The notes under the pieces: model-generated
The model's database searches: none
What the model saw: only the letters and a program-made list of their open reading frames with translations
What the model was told of the DNA's origin: nothing
Translations under genes and position numbers: made by a program
Shown: positions 25,742 to 34,716 of the stretch, in pieces
Layout: each line of letters starts with the position of its first letter
Position numbering within the stretch: the stretch's first letter is position 1
Origin: Paenibacillus mendelii
Lineage (GTDB): Bacteria; Bacillota; Bacilli; Paenibacillales; Paenibacillaceae
NCBI RefSeq assembly: GCF_024498075.1
Contig: NZ_JANHOF010000001.1
Coordinates: 558,001-622,000, forward strand
Reading direction: 5' to 3'
DNA: 64,000 bases

Positions 25742-25763
25742 AAAAAAACCGCGCAATGCGCGG
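25742..25763 (-). terminator. mnmH terminator
   Basis: CCGCGCA (25749-25755) pairs with TGCGCGG (25757-25763), followed on the minus strand by seven Ts. It lies about 20 bases past the mnmH stop. Confidence 0.85.
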
Positions 25764-25781
25764 CTCTCACTCCATCCTCTA

Positions 25782-26816
25782 TCAATTCAACTTCGGCAGC
25801 TGTTTTATAATATCCTTCAACGCTTGGTCCAGATTCGATGCACGAACCGTGATCCGTCCACTTGCATACTGGTCCATCGCGAATTGATAACGCGGATCAT
25901 AGTAATGTTCTAGCAGCAATCGAGCTGCATCGTCGTAACGCTCGCTCTCCAGCGATTGGCGGATTTCAGCCGCGACTGGCGTGTGGATCCGTTTCTCGAT
26001 GCGTGCAAAGGATTGGAGATAATCCTCTTTATGCGCCTTCGGATCATAGTCGGTAATCAGGTTCGCTACCCTGGCCTCGAATGGGACTTCAACAAACAGC
26101 GCTGTCCCTTTTTCCTTGGCTTGCATGAGAAAATCTGGTACAACAGCTTTCCCCACCCGCTTGCTCTCACCCTCCAAGATCAGGTAAGGCGCGTTCTCAT
26201 ATCGAATCAGCGCTTGAACGAGCAGCGACTCGAATGATTTCTGATTATGGGGCCGAAGTCCGATATGCCCGAAGATCGATCCCCGATGCTGTGCCATCGC
26301 TTCGAGATTAATAACCGGATACCCCAGCTGCTCCAGCCGGTTTAACAGCTCCGTCTTGCCCGTACCCGTATAACCGTTGATCACGTAACAGGGCGGCAGC
26401 TCCGTGTAGCTCTCCAGCATCTGAACGACCCATTTGCGATAGGCACGAAAACCTCCATTCAGCTTGTACATGCGCAGCCCCATCAAGGAAGCAAGGGTCG
26501 CCGATGTTTTGCTTCGCATACCGCCGCGCCAACAAAAGACGACCTTGCGCGAATGCTCGGTATCGCCGATGGAGCGTATAAATTCAGGCAGCTTGCGCGA
26601 GACGATTTCCAACCCTCGATCCTTGGCCGCATCCACACTTTCCTGCTTGTACAGCGTACCGACCTCCGCCCGCTCCGCGTCGTCGAAGAGCGGGATATTC
26701 ACGCTGCCGGGTATCGTAGAATCCGCATATTCAGACGGAGAGCGCACATCAATCAATTCGACTTCACCTTTACGTTGAAGTTCAAGCAGCTCTGCTACGG
26801 TGAGATCTTGAAACAT
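25782..26816 (-). CDS. mnmH: tRNA 2-selenouridine synthase
   Basis: A 344-residue protein with an N-terminal rhodanese domain (active Cys in VVFCWRGGMRS, C95) and a P-loop domain (GYTGTGKT, 148-155), the fixed order of MnmH/SelU (YbbB). It replaces sulfur by selenium in the wobble 2-thiouridine of tRNA, using selenophosphate. It starts at ATG 26816 with AAAGGAGC upstream, 26 bases after selD, which makes the selenophosphate. The pair therefore forms an operon for selenouridine. Confidence 0.93.
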   Translation of the reverse strand: MFQDLTVAELLELQRKGEVELIDVRSPSEYADSTIPGSVNIPLFDDAERAEVGTLYKQESVDAAKDRGLEIVSRKLPEFIRSIGDTEHSRKVVFCWRGGMRSKTSATLASLMGLRMYKLNGGFRAYRKWVVQMLESYTELPPCYVINGYTGTGKTELLNRLEQLGYPVINLEAMAQHRGSIFGHIGLRPHNQKSFESLLVQALIRYENAPYLILEGESKRVGKAVVPDFLMQAKEKGTALFVEVPFEARVANLITDYDPKAHKEDYLQSFARIEKRIHTPVAAEIRQSLESERYDDAARLLLEHYYDPRYQFAMDQYASGRITVRASNLDQALKDIIKQLPKLN

Positions 26817-26842
26817 AGTGTTGACAGCTCCTTTAGATTAAC

Positions 26843-27895
26843 CTACGCCGTTACCGTAATATGTCCCGCTTGCCCGGACGTCACTTCGCCGATCAGATGC
26901 GCATCGACGCCTGCACCGCGCAGCTGATCCAGCAGCGTATCGGCCTGCGCCGAATCGACCGAGATGAGAAGTCCGCCTGAGGTGACCGCATCACACAGAA
27001 TCCATTGATCGATCTGATCCAGCTCCTCTGCGAAAGTAACCGAGCCCTCCAGATGGGCATAATTGTTCTTCGTCCCTCCGGGCACGAAGCCGGCTTCTGC
27101 TAATTCACGCACGCGAGGCAGCACGGGAACGAGCGATCGGGATATGCGGATGCCGGCGGAGCTGCCCTTCGCCATCTCCGAAGCATGGCCCAGCAGGCCA
27201 AACCCCGTCACATCGGTGCAAGCATGAACGTCATAAGGCTCCATAGTCTCAGCAGCCGCTTTGTTAAGCGTCGTCATGACCTTGGTCACCCTCGCAATCT
27301 CTTCATCATCCAGCTTGTTGTTCTTAATGGAGGTCGTCAGAATCCCGACGCCGATCGGCTTGGTCAAGATGAGCTTGTCTCCTGGCTTCGCTCCTGCGTT
27401 CGTCCTTACTTTATCCGGATGGACAAGACCCGTTACAGCAAGGCCGAATTTGGGCTCTTTATCGTCGATGGAATGCCCGCCGACTAGCGTGGCTCCCGCT
27501 TCCTTCACTTTATCGGCCGCGCCGCGCAGGATGTCGGTCAAGACCTGCTTGTCCAGCGTATGGATCGGGAATGCAACGATGTTCAATACCGTAAGCGGTT
27601 TTCCGCCCATCGCATAGATATCGCTGATCGCATTGGCCGCAGCCACTTGGCCGAAATCGTAGGGGTCATTGACGATCGGGGTGAAAAAATCGACCGTCTG
27701 CACAATGGCCATTTCATCATTTAATTTATATACGCCTGCATCATCGCTTGTGTCGAGTCCGACTAATAGATTCGGATTAGGCTCTGCTGCAGGAAGATTA
27801 CGGAGCACCTGAGACAGATCGGCCGGCCCGATTTTGCAGCCGCAGCCCCCTTTACTTGATAGGCTGGTCAGCTTGATCTTGTCGCCTTGAGACAT
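26843..27895 (-). CDS. selD: Selenide, water dikinase
   Basis: A 350-residue SelD that makes selenophosphate from selenide and ATP. The N-terminal catalytic segment GGCGCK (C18, C20, K21) has cysteine where some bacteria have selenocysteine. Further signatures are 'VGLDTSDDAGVYKL', 'DFFTPIVNDPYDFGQVAA', 'AMGGKPLTVLNIVAFP' and 'CTDVTGFGLLGHASEM'. ATG 27895 gives the usual length; AAGGG lies about ten bases before it. It is followed by mnmH. No selA or selB is in view, so tRNA modification is the likely use of its product. Confidence 0.94.
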   Translation of the reverse strand: MSQGDKIKLTSLSSKGGCGCKIGPADLSQVLRNLPAAEPNPNLLVGLDTSDDAGVYKLNDEMAIVQTVDFFTPIVNDPYDFGQVAAANAISDIYAMGGKPLTVLNIVAFPIHTLDKQVLTDILRGAADKVKEAGATLVGGHSIDDKEPKFGLAVTGLVHPDKVRTNAGAKPGDKLILTKPIGVGILTTSIKNNKLDDEEIARVTKVMTTLNKAAAETMEPYDVHACTDVTGFGLLGHASEMAKGSSAGIRISRSLVPVLPRVRELAEAGFVPGGTKNNYAHLEGSVTFAEELDQIDQWILCDAVTSGGLLISVDSAQADTLLDQLRGAGVDAHLIGEVTSGQAGHITVTA

Positions 27896-28001
27896 ACACG
27901 TCAATCCCTTCTCCAATAGAATTATTCCGCTCTCAAAATAATACGTTTGCCATATGGATTCAATTATTCAGATTACCATAGTTACGGCCAAAAACAAAGA
28001 A

Positions 28002-28025
28002 ATGATGCCCGGGTTCAGGCATCAT
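28002..28025 (-). terminator. Terminator after membrane protein gene
   Basis: ATGATGCC (28002-28009) pairs with GGCATCAT (28018-28025), followed on the minus strand by TTTCTTTGTTTTTG. It lies six bases past the stop at 28031. Confidence 0.8.
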
Positions 28026-28030
28026 CAGAT

Positions 28031-29107
28031 TTATTGCGATTGCGATCTATCTTCAGCAGACTTCTCGGTCGAACGCCGATTTCTTCGCCTCACACGCGTG
28101 TACCCGAACATCAGCATGGCGCCTGCCATCACGTCGGTGATCCCCACGAAGATCCCGTTAAACGGATAACCGCCCATCTTCGTGATGTAATATACGATAA
28201 AGATGAATATTCCTGCGGCACTAACGAGATAGATACTGTTTCTTCTTAGCAGCAGCGCCGCTCCTGCCGCAAGTATCGCCCCTACTGCCGACGTGCCTAA
28301 TACAAGAAGATTATGATCCTTCTCCATATTCGTCGGGAAGAGGATCCGGCTCGATTCCGCATAGGAGAAGTACCACTCCCCTTCAGGCAGATCATTGAAG
28401 TCCGCCTTGTATGTGACCGAGTCCACCTTCACCAACGGTAGGTTCGAGTGCAGCGTATTGCCTAAATCCGGAAGCCGAATTTCAAGCTCGACAAACGGCT
28501 TTCCTTCCCAGAACTTCGCAGGCGACAGATAGTACAGGTGAGAGTAAATCGTGTTTATGACGCCTCGATCATACATTCCACCACGATCGGTATAGCGGAT
28601 CACAATCGACTTCGTCTCGTTTGGTTCGAAGGTCAAGGAGAACTGGGTTCCAACCGCTTCTTGACCATAGCTGCTCCCCCGCATTGGGAGCTGCTTGCCG
28701 CTGATCGGCTCGATTACATTATCCTTCATCCCGGGTGCCCAATTGACCAGTCGTGGATCAGCCGCCTCCGCCGAAGGTAACCGCTTCGATCCTTCTGTTA
28801 CCATCAGATTCCCCTGTGCGGGTGTTAGAAAAATAATATCCACTGTCGTCCTGACTTCGTCTTGGTTGTGAAGCTCGTACGCAACCGACACATTCGCTTC
28901 CGTCTCGTAAGGATTGGTTCGTTGACCTATATCGAAGATGACCTTCTCGCGGACTAAGCTGATTGCAGACTGTTCGTCCAGCTGCAGCAGCCCGTAGCCG
29001 CCGGCAGCATTGACTAACGGTCCTCCGTTCGCACTCGCCATAATCGGCTGCAGCATCAAGAGGGTGATGAAGGTCGCCGCCATCGACCGGATCCATACCA
29101 AAGACAT
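28031..29107 (-). CDS. Exported membrane-anchored protein of unknown function
   Basis: 358 residues with a signal peptide (MAATFITLLMLQPIMASANG), a large outside beta-rich domain ('SVAYELHNQDEVRTTVDIIF', 'FSLTFEPNETKSIVIRYTD', 'HLYYLSPAKFWEGKPFVELE'), and two or three membrane spans near the C-terminus (about 275-340) before a basic tail. The outside part resembles proteins that describe stress-responsive surface domains, but I do not recognise a named family. ATG 29107 has AAGGTG upstream. It is monocistronic and has a clear terminator. Confidence 0.75.
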   Translation of the reverse strand: MSLVWIRSMAATFITLLMLQPIMASANGGPLVNAAGGYGLLQLDEQSAISLVREKVIFDIGQRTNPYETEANVSVAYELHNQDEVRTTVDIIFLTPAQGNLMVTEGSKRLPSAEAADPRLVNWAPGMKDNVIEPISGKQLPMRGSSYGQEAVGTQFSLTFEPNETKSIVIRYTDRGGMYDRGVINTIYSHLYYLSPAKFWEGKPFVELEIRLPDLGNTLHSNLPLVKVDSVTYKADFNDLPEGEWYFSYAESSRILFPTNMEKDHNLLVLGTSAVGAILAAGAALLLRRNSIYLVSAAGIFIFIVYYITKMGGYPFNGIFVGITDVMAGAMLMFGYTRVRRRNRRSTEKSAEDRSQSQ

Positions 29108-29207
29108 CGGAATGCACCTTCGTTTCTACATAAAGTCACTTGGTACATTTTACCTCTAAATCAGCTTATAGTGAACCTCCCTAACCAAGAATGTACTCAT
29201 TGCCAGT

Positions 29208-30266
29208 TTAACGATCATGCATCGCCGCCTGGCGCTTCAATTGATCCTCCAGGACGATGCAGGCCATCGCCTCGACGACGGGGATAATCCGCGGGCAGAT
29301 GCAGGGATCATGTCTGCCTTCGGTTACGATGGTTTGTTCCTTCCCTGCGATGTTCATCGTTTGTTGAGGAACCGTGATTGAGGAGGTCGGTTTCACGGCG
29401 ACTCTGAACACAATCTCTTCGCCATTGCTTATGCCGCCCACAATACCACCAGCGTTATTAGTCAGGAAGCCGGTTGAATTCATCTGATCATTGTGCTCGC
29501 TGCCCAGCATGTCCGCGGCGGCAAAGCCCGCCCCAAACTCGATGCCTTTAATCGCTCCGATCGAGAGCATCGCCTTAGCCAGCTCGGCATCCAGCTTATC
29601 GAATACAGGTTCGCCAATCCCCGGACGCACCCCTCGAATTCGGCATTCCACGATACCTCCACAGCTGTCGCCGACGGATGATAAATATTCGATTTTCTCG
29701 ACCATGCGCGCAGCCGCATCCAGATCGCAGGCTCGAACTGGATTCTGCTCAATAACCTGTTCGTCGAAGGTTACGCAGCGAATGCCGCCTATTTGCTTCG
29801 TATAGGCTACGACGCTCACACCTCGATGCTCGAGCAGCTTGCGTGCAACAGCCCCGGCCGCCACTCTGCCTGCCGTCTCTCTACCGGATGCTCTCCCGCT
29901 GCCGCGGTGATCCCGAATGCCGTATTTCATCAAGTAGGTGTAGTCGGCATGTCCCGGACGAAAGGAATGCTGAATATCGTTATAAGCTTCAGGCTTCATA
30001 TCGGTATTATGCAGCATAATGAATAATGGCGTTCCTGTCGTCTTTCCTTCGAAGACGCCTGACATAATGTTGATCCTATCATATTCTTTTCTTGGCGATG
30101 TCACGGAGGATTGCCCCGGCTTTCTTCGGTCCATCTGAATTTGAATGTAAGGCTCATCGATTTCTACACCGGGGGTAACGCCATCTACAATAACACCGAC
30201 GGCCGCGCCGTGTGACTCGCCGAATGTGGTGATTTTAAAGTTTTCTCCGAACGTATTTCCAGCCAT
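29208..30266 (-). CDS. aroC: Chorismate synthase
   Basis: 352 residues. It makes chorismate from EPSP with reduced FMN, the last step of the shikimate pathway. Signatures are 'FKITTFGESHGAAVGVIVDG' near the start, 'FRPGHADYTYLMKYG', 'RDHRGSGRASGRETAGRV' and 'GGIVGGISNGEEI'. ATG 30266 is chosen for AGGAGGAAATC just before it, in place of the longer frame to 30365. No other aromatic-pathway gene is adjacent. The N-terminus looks more like the E. coli type than the B. subtilis AroF type, so it may be an extra copy. Confidence 0.93.
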   Translation of the reverse strand: MAGNTFGENFKITTFGESHGAAVGVIVDGVTPGVEIDEPYIQIQMDRRKPGQSSVTSPRKEYDRINIMSGVFEGKTTGTPLFIMLHNTDMKPEAYNDIQHSFRPGHADYTYLMKYGIRDHRGSGRASGRETAGRVAAGAVARKLLEHRGVSVVAYTKQIGGIRCVTFDEQVIEQNPVRACDLDAAARMVEKIEYLSSVGDSCGGIVECRIRGVRPGIGEPVFDKLDAELAKAMLSIGAIKGIEFGAGFAAADMLGSEHNDQMNSTGFLTNNAGGIVGGISNGEEIVFRVAVKPTSSITVPQQTMNIAGKEQTIVTEGRHDPCICPRIIPVVEAMACIVLEDQLKRQAAMHDR

Positions 30267-30464
30267 AATTGATTTCCTCCTCGTTGCCCTCAACCCTGAA
30301 CGTATTAGTTCCATTATAAATTCCGGTTTGGAATAAATGAAATCGAAATACAATGGTCTTATCATAGATGGATTCTATGACAAAAAACCGCGTAAACACA
30401 CGGTCTCGGTCAAATTAGATTCACTCCAGTATTAGGATATCCACAAGATCAATGCAGAGTACGT

Positions 30465-31493
30465 TTAGGCTGGCTGGGGTGTCTTTGCTTTCTCCAGCAT
30501 CAGCTGGGCCAATTCCACGACACGGCTGGCATATGCCCATTCATTGTCATACCAGGCCAGCACTTTGATCTGATTATTCATGACCATCACCGAGGGACCA
30601 TCTATTACGGCCGATTTGGGGCAGCCAATGTAGTCGGACGATACCAGAGGCTCGTTCGTGTATCCCACATAGGGGGATAATTTAGCCGATTCAGCCGCCG
30701 CCTGTAGAACGGCTTTCACTTGCTCCATAGAGCTCGCGCGAGATACTTGAACCGTCAAATCGACCAAAGACACATCCTGCGTGGGTACGCGCAGTGAGAT
30801 GCCTTGAATATGGGGAGCCAGGTTCGGCAGCACGTCAACGAGCGCCTTCCCCACCCCGGTCGACGTAGGCACGATGGATGACGTGCATGAGCGTGCCCGG
30901 CGTAAATCTTTATGCGGATTATCCAGATGATTCTGATCGGACGTAAAGGAATGGATCGTCGACATCCAGCCCGTCTGAACCCCGAACGCTTGATCGAGAA
31001 TATAAAGCAGCGGCGACAAACAATTCGTGGTACATGAAGCTGCCGATACCAGCTTATGTTTATTCGGATCGAATAAGTGATCGTTAACCCCCATCACAAC
31101 AGTCAGGTCCATTTGTTTGCCTGGTGCGGTTATGAGAATACGTGAAGCGCCGGCTTCCAGATGCTTGCCGGCTCCTTCCCGATGATTAAATTTACCTGTC
31201 GCATCAATAGCAAGCTCTACGCCATGCCGGCTCCAAGGAATGATCGACGGATCGCGTTCGGAGACAATTTGAATTGGATTTCCATTAATGATGAGCCGGT
31301 CGTCGTTAACGGTGATATTGGCGTCCCATCTTCCGTGAACCGTATCATACTTCAAAAGATGAGCAATTGTTTCCACGGGATAACTGCAATTAATCGCTCT
31401 CAAATCAACCAACTGCTGTTTCTCTGCGAATATTTTTCTGACCAGCAGCCTACCGATTCTACCCATACCGCTTATACCTACGCCAATTCTCAC
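30465..31493 (-). CDS. Glyceraldehyde-3-phosphate dehydrogenase, GapB-like
   Basis: 342 residues. The NAD(P) fold starts GISGMGRIGR, the catalytic Cys is in SAASCTTNC (C154), and the binding loops are 'HSFTSDQNHLDNPHKDLRRA', 'SIVPTSTGVGKAL', 'LRVPTQDVSLVDLTV' and 'LAWYDNEWAYA'. 'DNPHKDLRRAR' and 'KSAVIDG' are more like the gluconeogenic NADPH-linked GapB than glycolytic GapA. There is no pgk or tpi beside it, which also argues for a secondary role. It starts at GTG 31493 with GGGAGG seven bases upstream. Confidence 0.88.
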   Translation of the reverse strand: MRIGVGISGMGRIGRLLVRKIFAEKQQLVDLRAINCSYPVETIAHLLKYDTVHGRWDANITVNDDRLIINGNPIQIVSERDPSIIPWSRHGVELAIDATGKFNHREGAGKHLEAGASRILITAPGKQMDLTVVMGVNDHLFDPNKHKLVSAASCTTNCLSPLLYILDQAFGVQTGWMSTIHSFTSDQNHLDNPHKDLRRARSCTSSIVPTSTGVGKALVDVLPNLAPHIQGISLRVPTQDVSLVDLTVQVSRASSMEQVKAVLQAAAESAKLSPYVGYTNEPLVSSDYIGCPKSAVIDGPSVMVMNNQIKVLAWYDNEWAYASRVVELAQLMLEKAKTPQPA

Positions 31494-31815
31494 CAAAATT
31501 CCTCCCCAGTTCAATATACAGTGTGTATGATTAGATATAGTATACACTATATGTTTATATTATGACCACTAATAAAGCGTAATTGTTTTGGAAAACGGGT
31601 TATATGCACGATATTCGCATTAAATAGGTTGCACTAAATTAAATATGTTGTATTTTATGTCTAATATGACATCCTTTTACCAATCCCCCCTTCATCCGCC
31701 AAGTCGCGACCAAGGTCTAGTATAAAACCTAAACCCCGGTCAGTTTTGGATAATCCTGATCTCCTCTACACTTAAGAACATATTGATAGTCCGGTTTGCC
31801 GTGAGGAGAGAGTAC
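31494..31815. promoter_or_regulatory. Divergent promoter region with a palindrome
   Basis: 322 bases between the gap gene (minus) and dedA (plus). The near-perfect palindrome ATATAGT-ATAC-ACTATAT (31535-31552) includes a minus-strand TATACT that could be the -10 of the gap promoter. This position would suit a repressor. The rest is AT-rich with nothing else recognised. Confidence 0.5.
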
Positions 31816-32442
31816 ATGGAATGGATTAGCACCCTGTTTGAACAGTATGGATATTTTGTTCTTTTTGCCGGCTTGTTTGCCGAATCGCTTGCCCTCCCGT
31901 TTCCCGGAGAGCTGGCTATGGCCATATCTGGTCACATGAGTACGATCGGAAGCTTTCATATTCCGGCGATCATCATGATCTCCTATTTCGGGGCAATTCT
32001 CGGTACGGTTGTCACTTACTATCTCGGCTCCAAGCTGGGCACAACCTTATTCGAACGAAACGGTAAATTTCTATTCATGAACAAGGAACGCCTCGATAAA
32101 ATAACCCGATGGTTCGATAAGTATGGCAATAAGCTCATTCTTGTCAGTTACTTCATCCCCGGCCTGAGGCACTTTACAGGCTACACAGCAGGTATTCTTC
32201 AAATCCGTTTCCGCACCTTTCTGCTTTATAACTGTTTGGGCGGATTCGTATGGGTATTGACTTATGTCATGATTGGCAATTTCTTCGGTCTTCATATCGA
32301 GCAGCTGCTGCATACCTTCTCGCAGTATTCGATCGCCGCATTTATTCTCTTGGCCGTCATCTTGATGATCATTGTTCTGCTAAGACGCCATAAAGAAGCA
32401 GTTGTTCAATGGATCCTGAAGCGCAGACGCCGCCATAGGTAG
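31816..32442 (+). CDS. DedA family membrane protein (VTT domain)
   Basis: A 208-residue integral membrane protein. 'FAGLFAESLALPFPGELAMA', 'FGAILGTVVTYYLGSKLG' and 'SYFIPGLRHFTGYTAGI' are the conserved DedA/VTT segments, with the re-entrant loops and the key acidic and basic residues (E in FAES, R in GLRH). DedA proteins take part in flipping undecaprenyl phosphate or phospholipids across the membrane. ATG 31816 has GGAGAG upstream, so the 31783 start is not used. A strong terminator follows. Confidence 0.9.
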   Translation: MEWISTLFEQYGYFVLFAGLFAESLALPFPGELAMAISGHMSTIGSFHIPAIIMISYFGAILGTVVTYYLGSKLGTTLFERNGKFLFMNKERLDKITRWFDKYGNKLILVSYFIPGLRHFTGYTAGILQIRFRTFLLYNCLGGFVWVLTYVMIGNFFGLHIEQLLHTFSQYSIAAFILLAVILMIIVLLRRHKEAVVQWILKRRRRHR

Positions 32443-32472
32443 TCCATATTCGATAGAGCATCGTACACACAT

Positions 32473-32517
32473 AAAAGCGGCCTCGCCTGGACATCAGTCC
32501 GCAGCGAGGCCGCTTTT
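32473..32517. terminator. Bidirectional terminator
   Basis: AAAAGCGGCCTCGC (32473-32486) pairs with GCGAGGCCGCTTTT (32504-32517). It lies between convergent dedA and the small lipoprotein gene. Confidence 0.85.
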
Positions 32518-32545
32518 CGTATGGTATGTAGTCCATTCTGCTGAA

Positions 32546-32845
32546 CTAGTTGTTCTCGCTTCGTTTCTTGCGGCGTGACAGGGAAATGCCTCCAAACCCG
32601 CTTATGACGGCGATATAAAATCCCAAATCATACCACCAACCCGTATTATGGATTTCATAAATTCGAATCGTGCCTTTAAATAGGCCGATAATTAAGGAGA
32701 TGGGCGCTACCCATCCATGCCAGATCCCCCAGAACAACCCGGCCGGATTCTCCGACGTATTCGTTCCGTCACCAGGAACACAGCCGGTTAATGATATACA
32801 CATGAGAACGAGTCCGATTATAACCAACCACGATTTTCTGTTCAT
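32546..32845 (-). CDS. Small membrane lipoprotein
   Basis: 99 residues. A lipoprotein signal (LVIIGLVLMCISLTGC, lipobox LTGC) is followed by 'ENPAGLFWGIWHGWVAPISL', a second hydrophobic span, 'IHNTGWWYDLGFYIAVISG', a third span and a basic end. The 'FWGIWHGWVAP' and 'GWWYDLGFY' blocks are conserved in a family of small Bacillota membrane proteins with no known job. ATG 32845 has GGAGGTGA at normal spacing. It stands alone, convergent to dedA. Confidence 0.75.
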   Translation of the reverse strand: MNRKSWLVIIGLVLMCISLTGCVPGDGTNTSENPAGLFWGIWHGWVAPISLIIGLFKGTIRIYEIHNTGWWYDLGFYIAVISGFGGISLSRRKKRSENN

Positions 32846-32969
32846 ACGCGATTCACCTCCGATCCTATAATAAAGTATATTCTACAACCAACCGGATGCA
32901 CCCTTCCGCCAAGTCTTCCATACAATGGACTAAAACACCATGACATTAGCCTAGAAAGGTGTGACGGCT

Positions 32970-34073
32970 GTGAAGACGGGAAACATATTAAACTTTTATG
33001 CAGGCGGCAATACAGCTCAAGGCTTTACAAACCTGTTCGATTCGTCATTGCAGGGTTTGGATCGGATCTACATTCTTAAGGGCGGTCCCGGTACAGGGAA
33101 GTCAAGCCTAATACGGACAATCGGCAATGAATTGGTTAAAGGCGGTTATGATATATGGTTTATTCACTGCGCCTCGGATAATGACTCCCTCGACGGATTA
33201 ATTGCTCCAGAGCTGAAGATCGGTATCGTGGATGGGACGGCTCCGCATGTCATCGAGCCCCGGCTTCCGGGAGCCGTCGAGCAATATGTGAACCTGGGTG
33301 CAGCCTGGGATGCGGATCAGCTGAGCGACCGCAGACTGGAGATTGAAAGCTTGAATGCCGGTATGAAGGAGGCCTACGAGCGCGCCTATGCCGGATTCGC
33401 AGAGACGCTTCGTATACATGATGATTGGGAAAAAATCTATATCGCGAACATGAACTATAAGGCTGCCGATGAGCTCACGTTAGAATATTCGCAACTCCTA
33501 TTTGGCGTTAAGAAGCAGGATAAGAAAAGCCGGGTCGACCACCGGTTTCTGGGAGCGGCCACGCCTAGAGGTGCTGTCGATTTTGTACCGAATCTGACAG
33601 AGGGGCTCGCCAAACGTTACTTTATTAAGGGCAGAGCCGGTTCCGGTAAGTCCACTTTATTGAAGAAGCTTGCCGCCACGGCCATAGAGCGCGGCTTCGA
33701 TGTCGAAATCTATCACTGCGGCTTCGACCCCAACAGCCTGGATATGATCATTATGAGAGAGCTGGGTATCGCCATGTTTGACAGCACAGCCCCGCATGAA
33801 TATTTTCCAGACCGTGACACGGATGAGCTTGTAGATATGTATGAGCGCTGCATCAAGCCCGGAACAGATGAGCTTCACGCAGACGCTCTGAAGGCCGTTA
33901 AGGACCGCTATGCCGCCAGTATGAAACAATCCATCGCATACCTCGCAGAGGCGAAGTCCTACCATGATCAACTGGAGGAAATCTACGTGCAGGCTATGGA
34001 TTTCAGCATTGTGGATCAAATTACGAAGAGCATTCGTCAGGAGATTGCCAGCTTGGTCATCATTAGCGATTAA
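32970..34073 (+). CDS. PRK06851-like protein with two P-loop ATPase domains
   Basis: 367 residues built of two similar NTPase halves. The first P-loop is GGPGTGKSS (38-46), followed by 'YDIWFIHCASDNDSLDG'. The second is GRAGSGKST (about 216-224), followed by 'FDVEIYHCGFDPNSLDM'. The repeated 'HC...D..SLD' after each loop shows internal duplication. The family is common in Bacillota, and its function is not known to me. GTG 32970 is preferred over GTG 32961, since AAAGGTG overlaps the latter. A hairpin separates it from the convergent CBS gene. Confidence 0.8.
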   Translation: MKTGNILNFYAGGNTAQGFTNLFDSSLQGLDRIYILKGGPGTGKSSLIRTIGNELVKGGYDIWFIHCASDNDSLDGLIAPELKIGIVDGTAPHVIEPRLPGAVEQYVNLGAAWDADQLSDRRLEIESLNAGMKEAYERAYAGFAETLRIHDDWEKIYIANMNYKAADELTLEYSQLLFGVKKQDKKSRVDHRFLGAATPRGAVDFVPNLTEGLAKRYFIKGRAGSGKSTLLKKLAATAIERGFDVEIYHCGFDPNSLDMIIMRELGIAMFDSTAPHEYFPDRDTDELVDMYERCIKPGTDELHADALKAVKDRYAASMKQSIAYLAEAKSYHDQLEEIYVQAMDFSIVDQITKSIRQEIASLVIISD

Positions 34074-34104
34074 ACTGGCGGGAAGTTGTCCGACAAAGGA
34101 AGAA

Positions 34105-34146
34105 GGGCTGTCCATGGTCATCTTTCGATGACTTCTGGGACAGCCC
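34105..34146. terminator. Bidirectional terminator
   Basis: GGGCTGTCC (34105-34113) pairs with the complementary arm ending GGGACAGCCC (34137-34146), with an inner GTCAT...GATGAC stem. It lies between convergent genes. Confidence 0.75.
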
Positions 34147-34154
34147 CCTGCGGT

Positions 34155-34586
34155 TCAATGATACGATTGTGTCGAATGCTCCGAAATTTCACTTAGAGCT
34201 TCTCCGGCTTCATTCACGAAGATTTCACGTACAGCCAGATCACCCAATGAAATAACCCCCAATAATTGGCCATTCTCCACAACGGGAAGACGGCGAATCT
34301 GCTCTGAAGCCATGATATTAGCTGCTTCGTCAATGGACATATCGGGTTTTATTGTGCGTACATCGCTCGTTAACACATCATTCACAGATGCAGAGCCCGG
34401 CTGATTGTGTGCATACCCCCGGATCACCAGGTCACGATCCGTAATAACGCCAATCAAAGAACGGTTGTCCACGACTGGAACGAAACCAATGTCATGGTCT
34501 TTCATTAAGACAGCTGCATCATGGATGGAGCTCTGACTGTTGACTGTCACACAATCCGGTGACATAATATCAGTAATTTTTCTCAT
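34155..34586 (-). CDS. CBS-domain pair protein
   Basis: 143 residues made almost wholly of two CBS motifs: 'TDIMSPDCVTVNSQSSIHDA' to 'LIGVITDRDLVIRGY', then 'SDVRTIKPDMSIDEAANIMA' to 'LLGVISLGDLAVREI'. Such stand-alone pairs bind adenine nucleotides and sense energy state; a partner is not visible. ATG 34586 has AAAGGAGG upstream. It is divergent from the RNase J gene. Confidence 0.88.
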   Translation of the reverse strand: MRKITDIMSPDCVTVNSQSSIHDAAVLMKDHDIGFVPVVDNRSLIGVITDRDLVIRGYAHNQPGSASVNDVLTSDVRTIKPDMSIDEAANIMASEQIRRLPVVENGQLLGVISLGDLAVREIFVNEAGEALSEISEHSTQSYH

Positions 34587-34716
34587 GGTAGCCTCCTTTG
34601 TGAACTGTATGTAGAATATCCATACGCGAATAATCTATACATGAACGAATCGTTATAATATTGATCATTCCAGCAGATAATACCTTTCAATATGCTACAT
34701 ATTGGAGGGCAGCACT

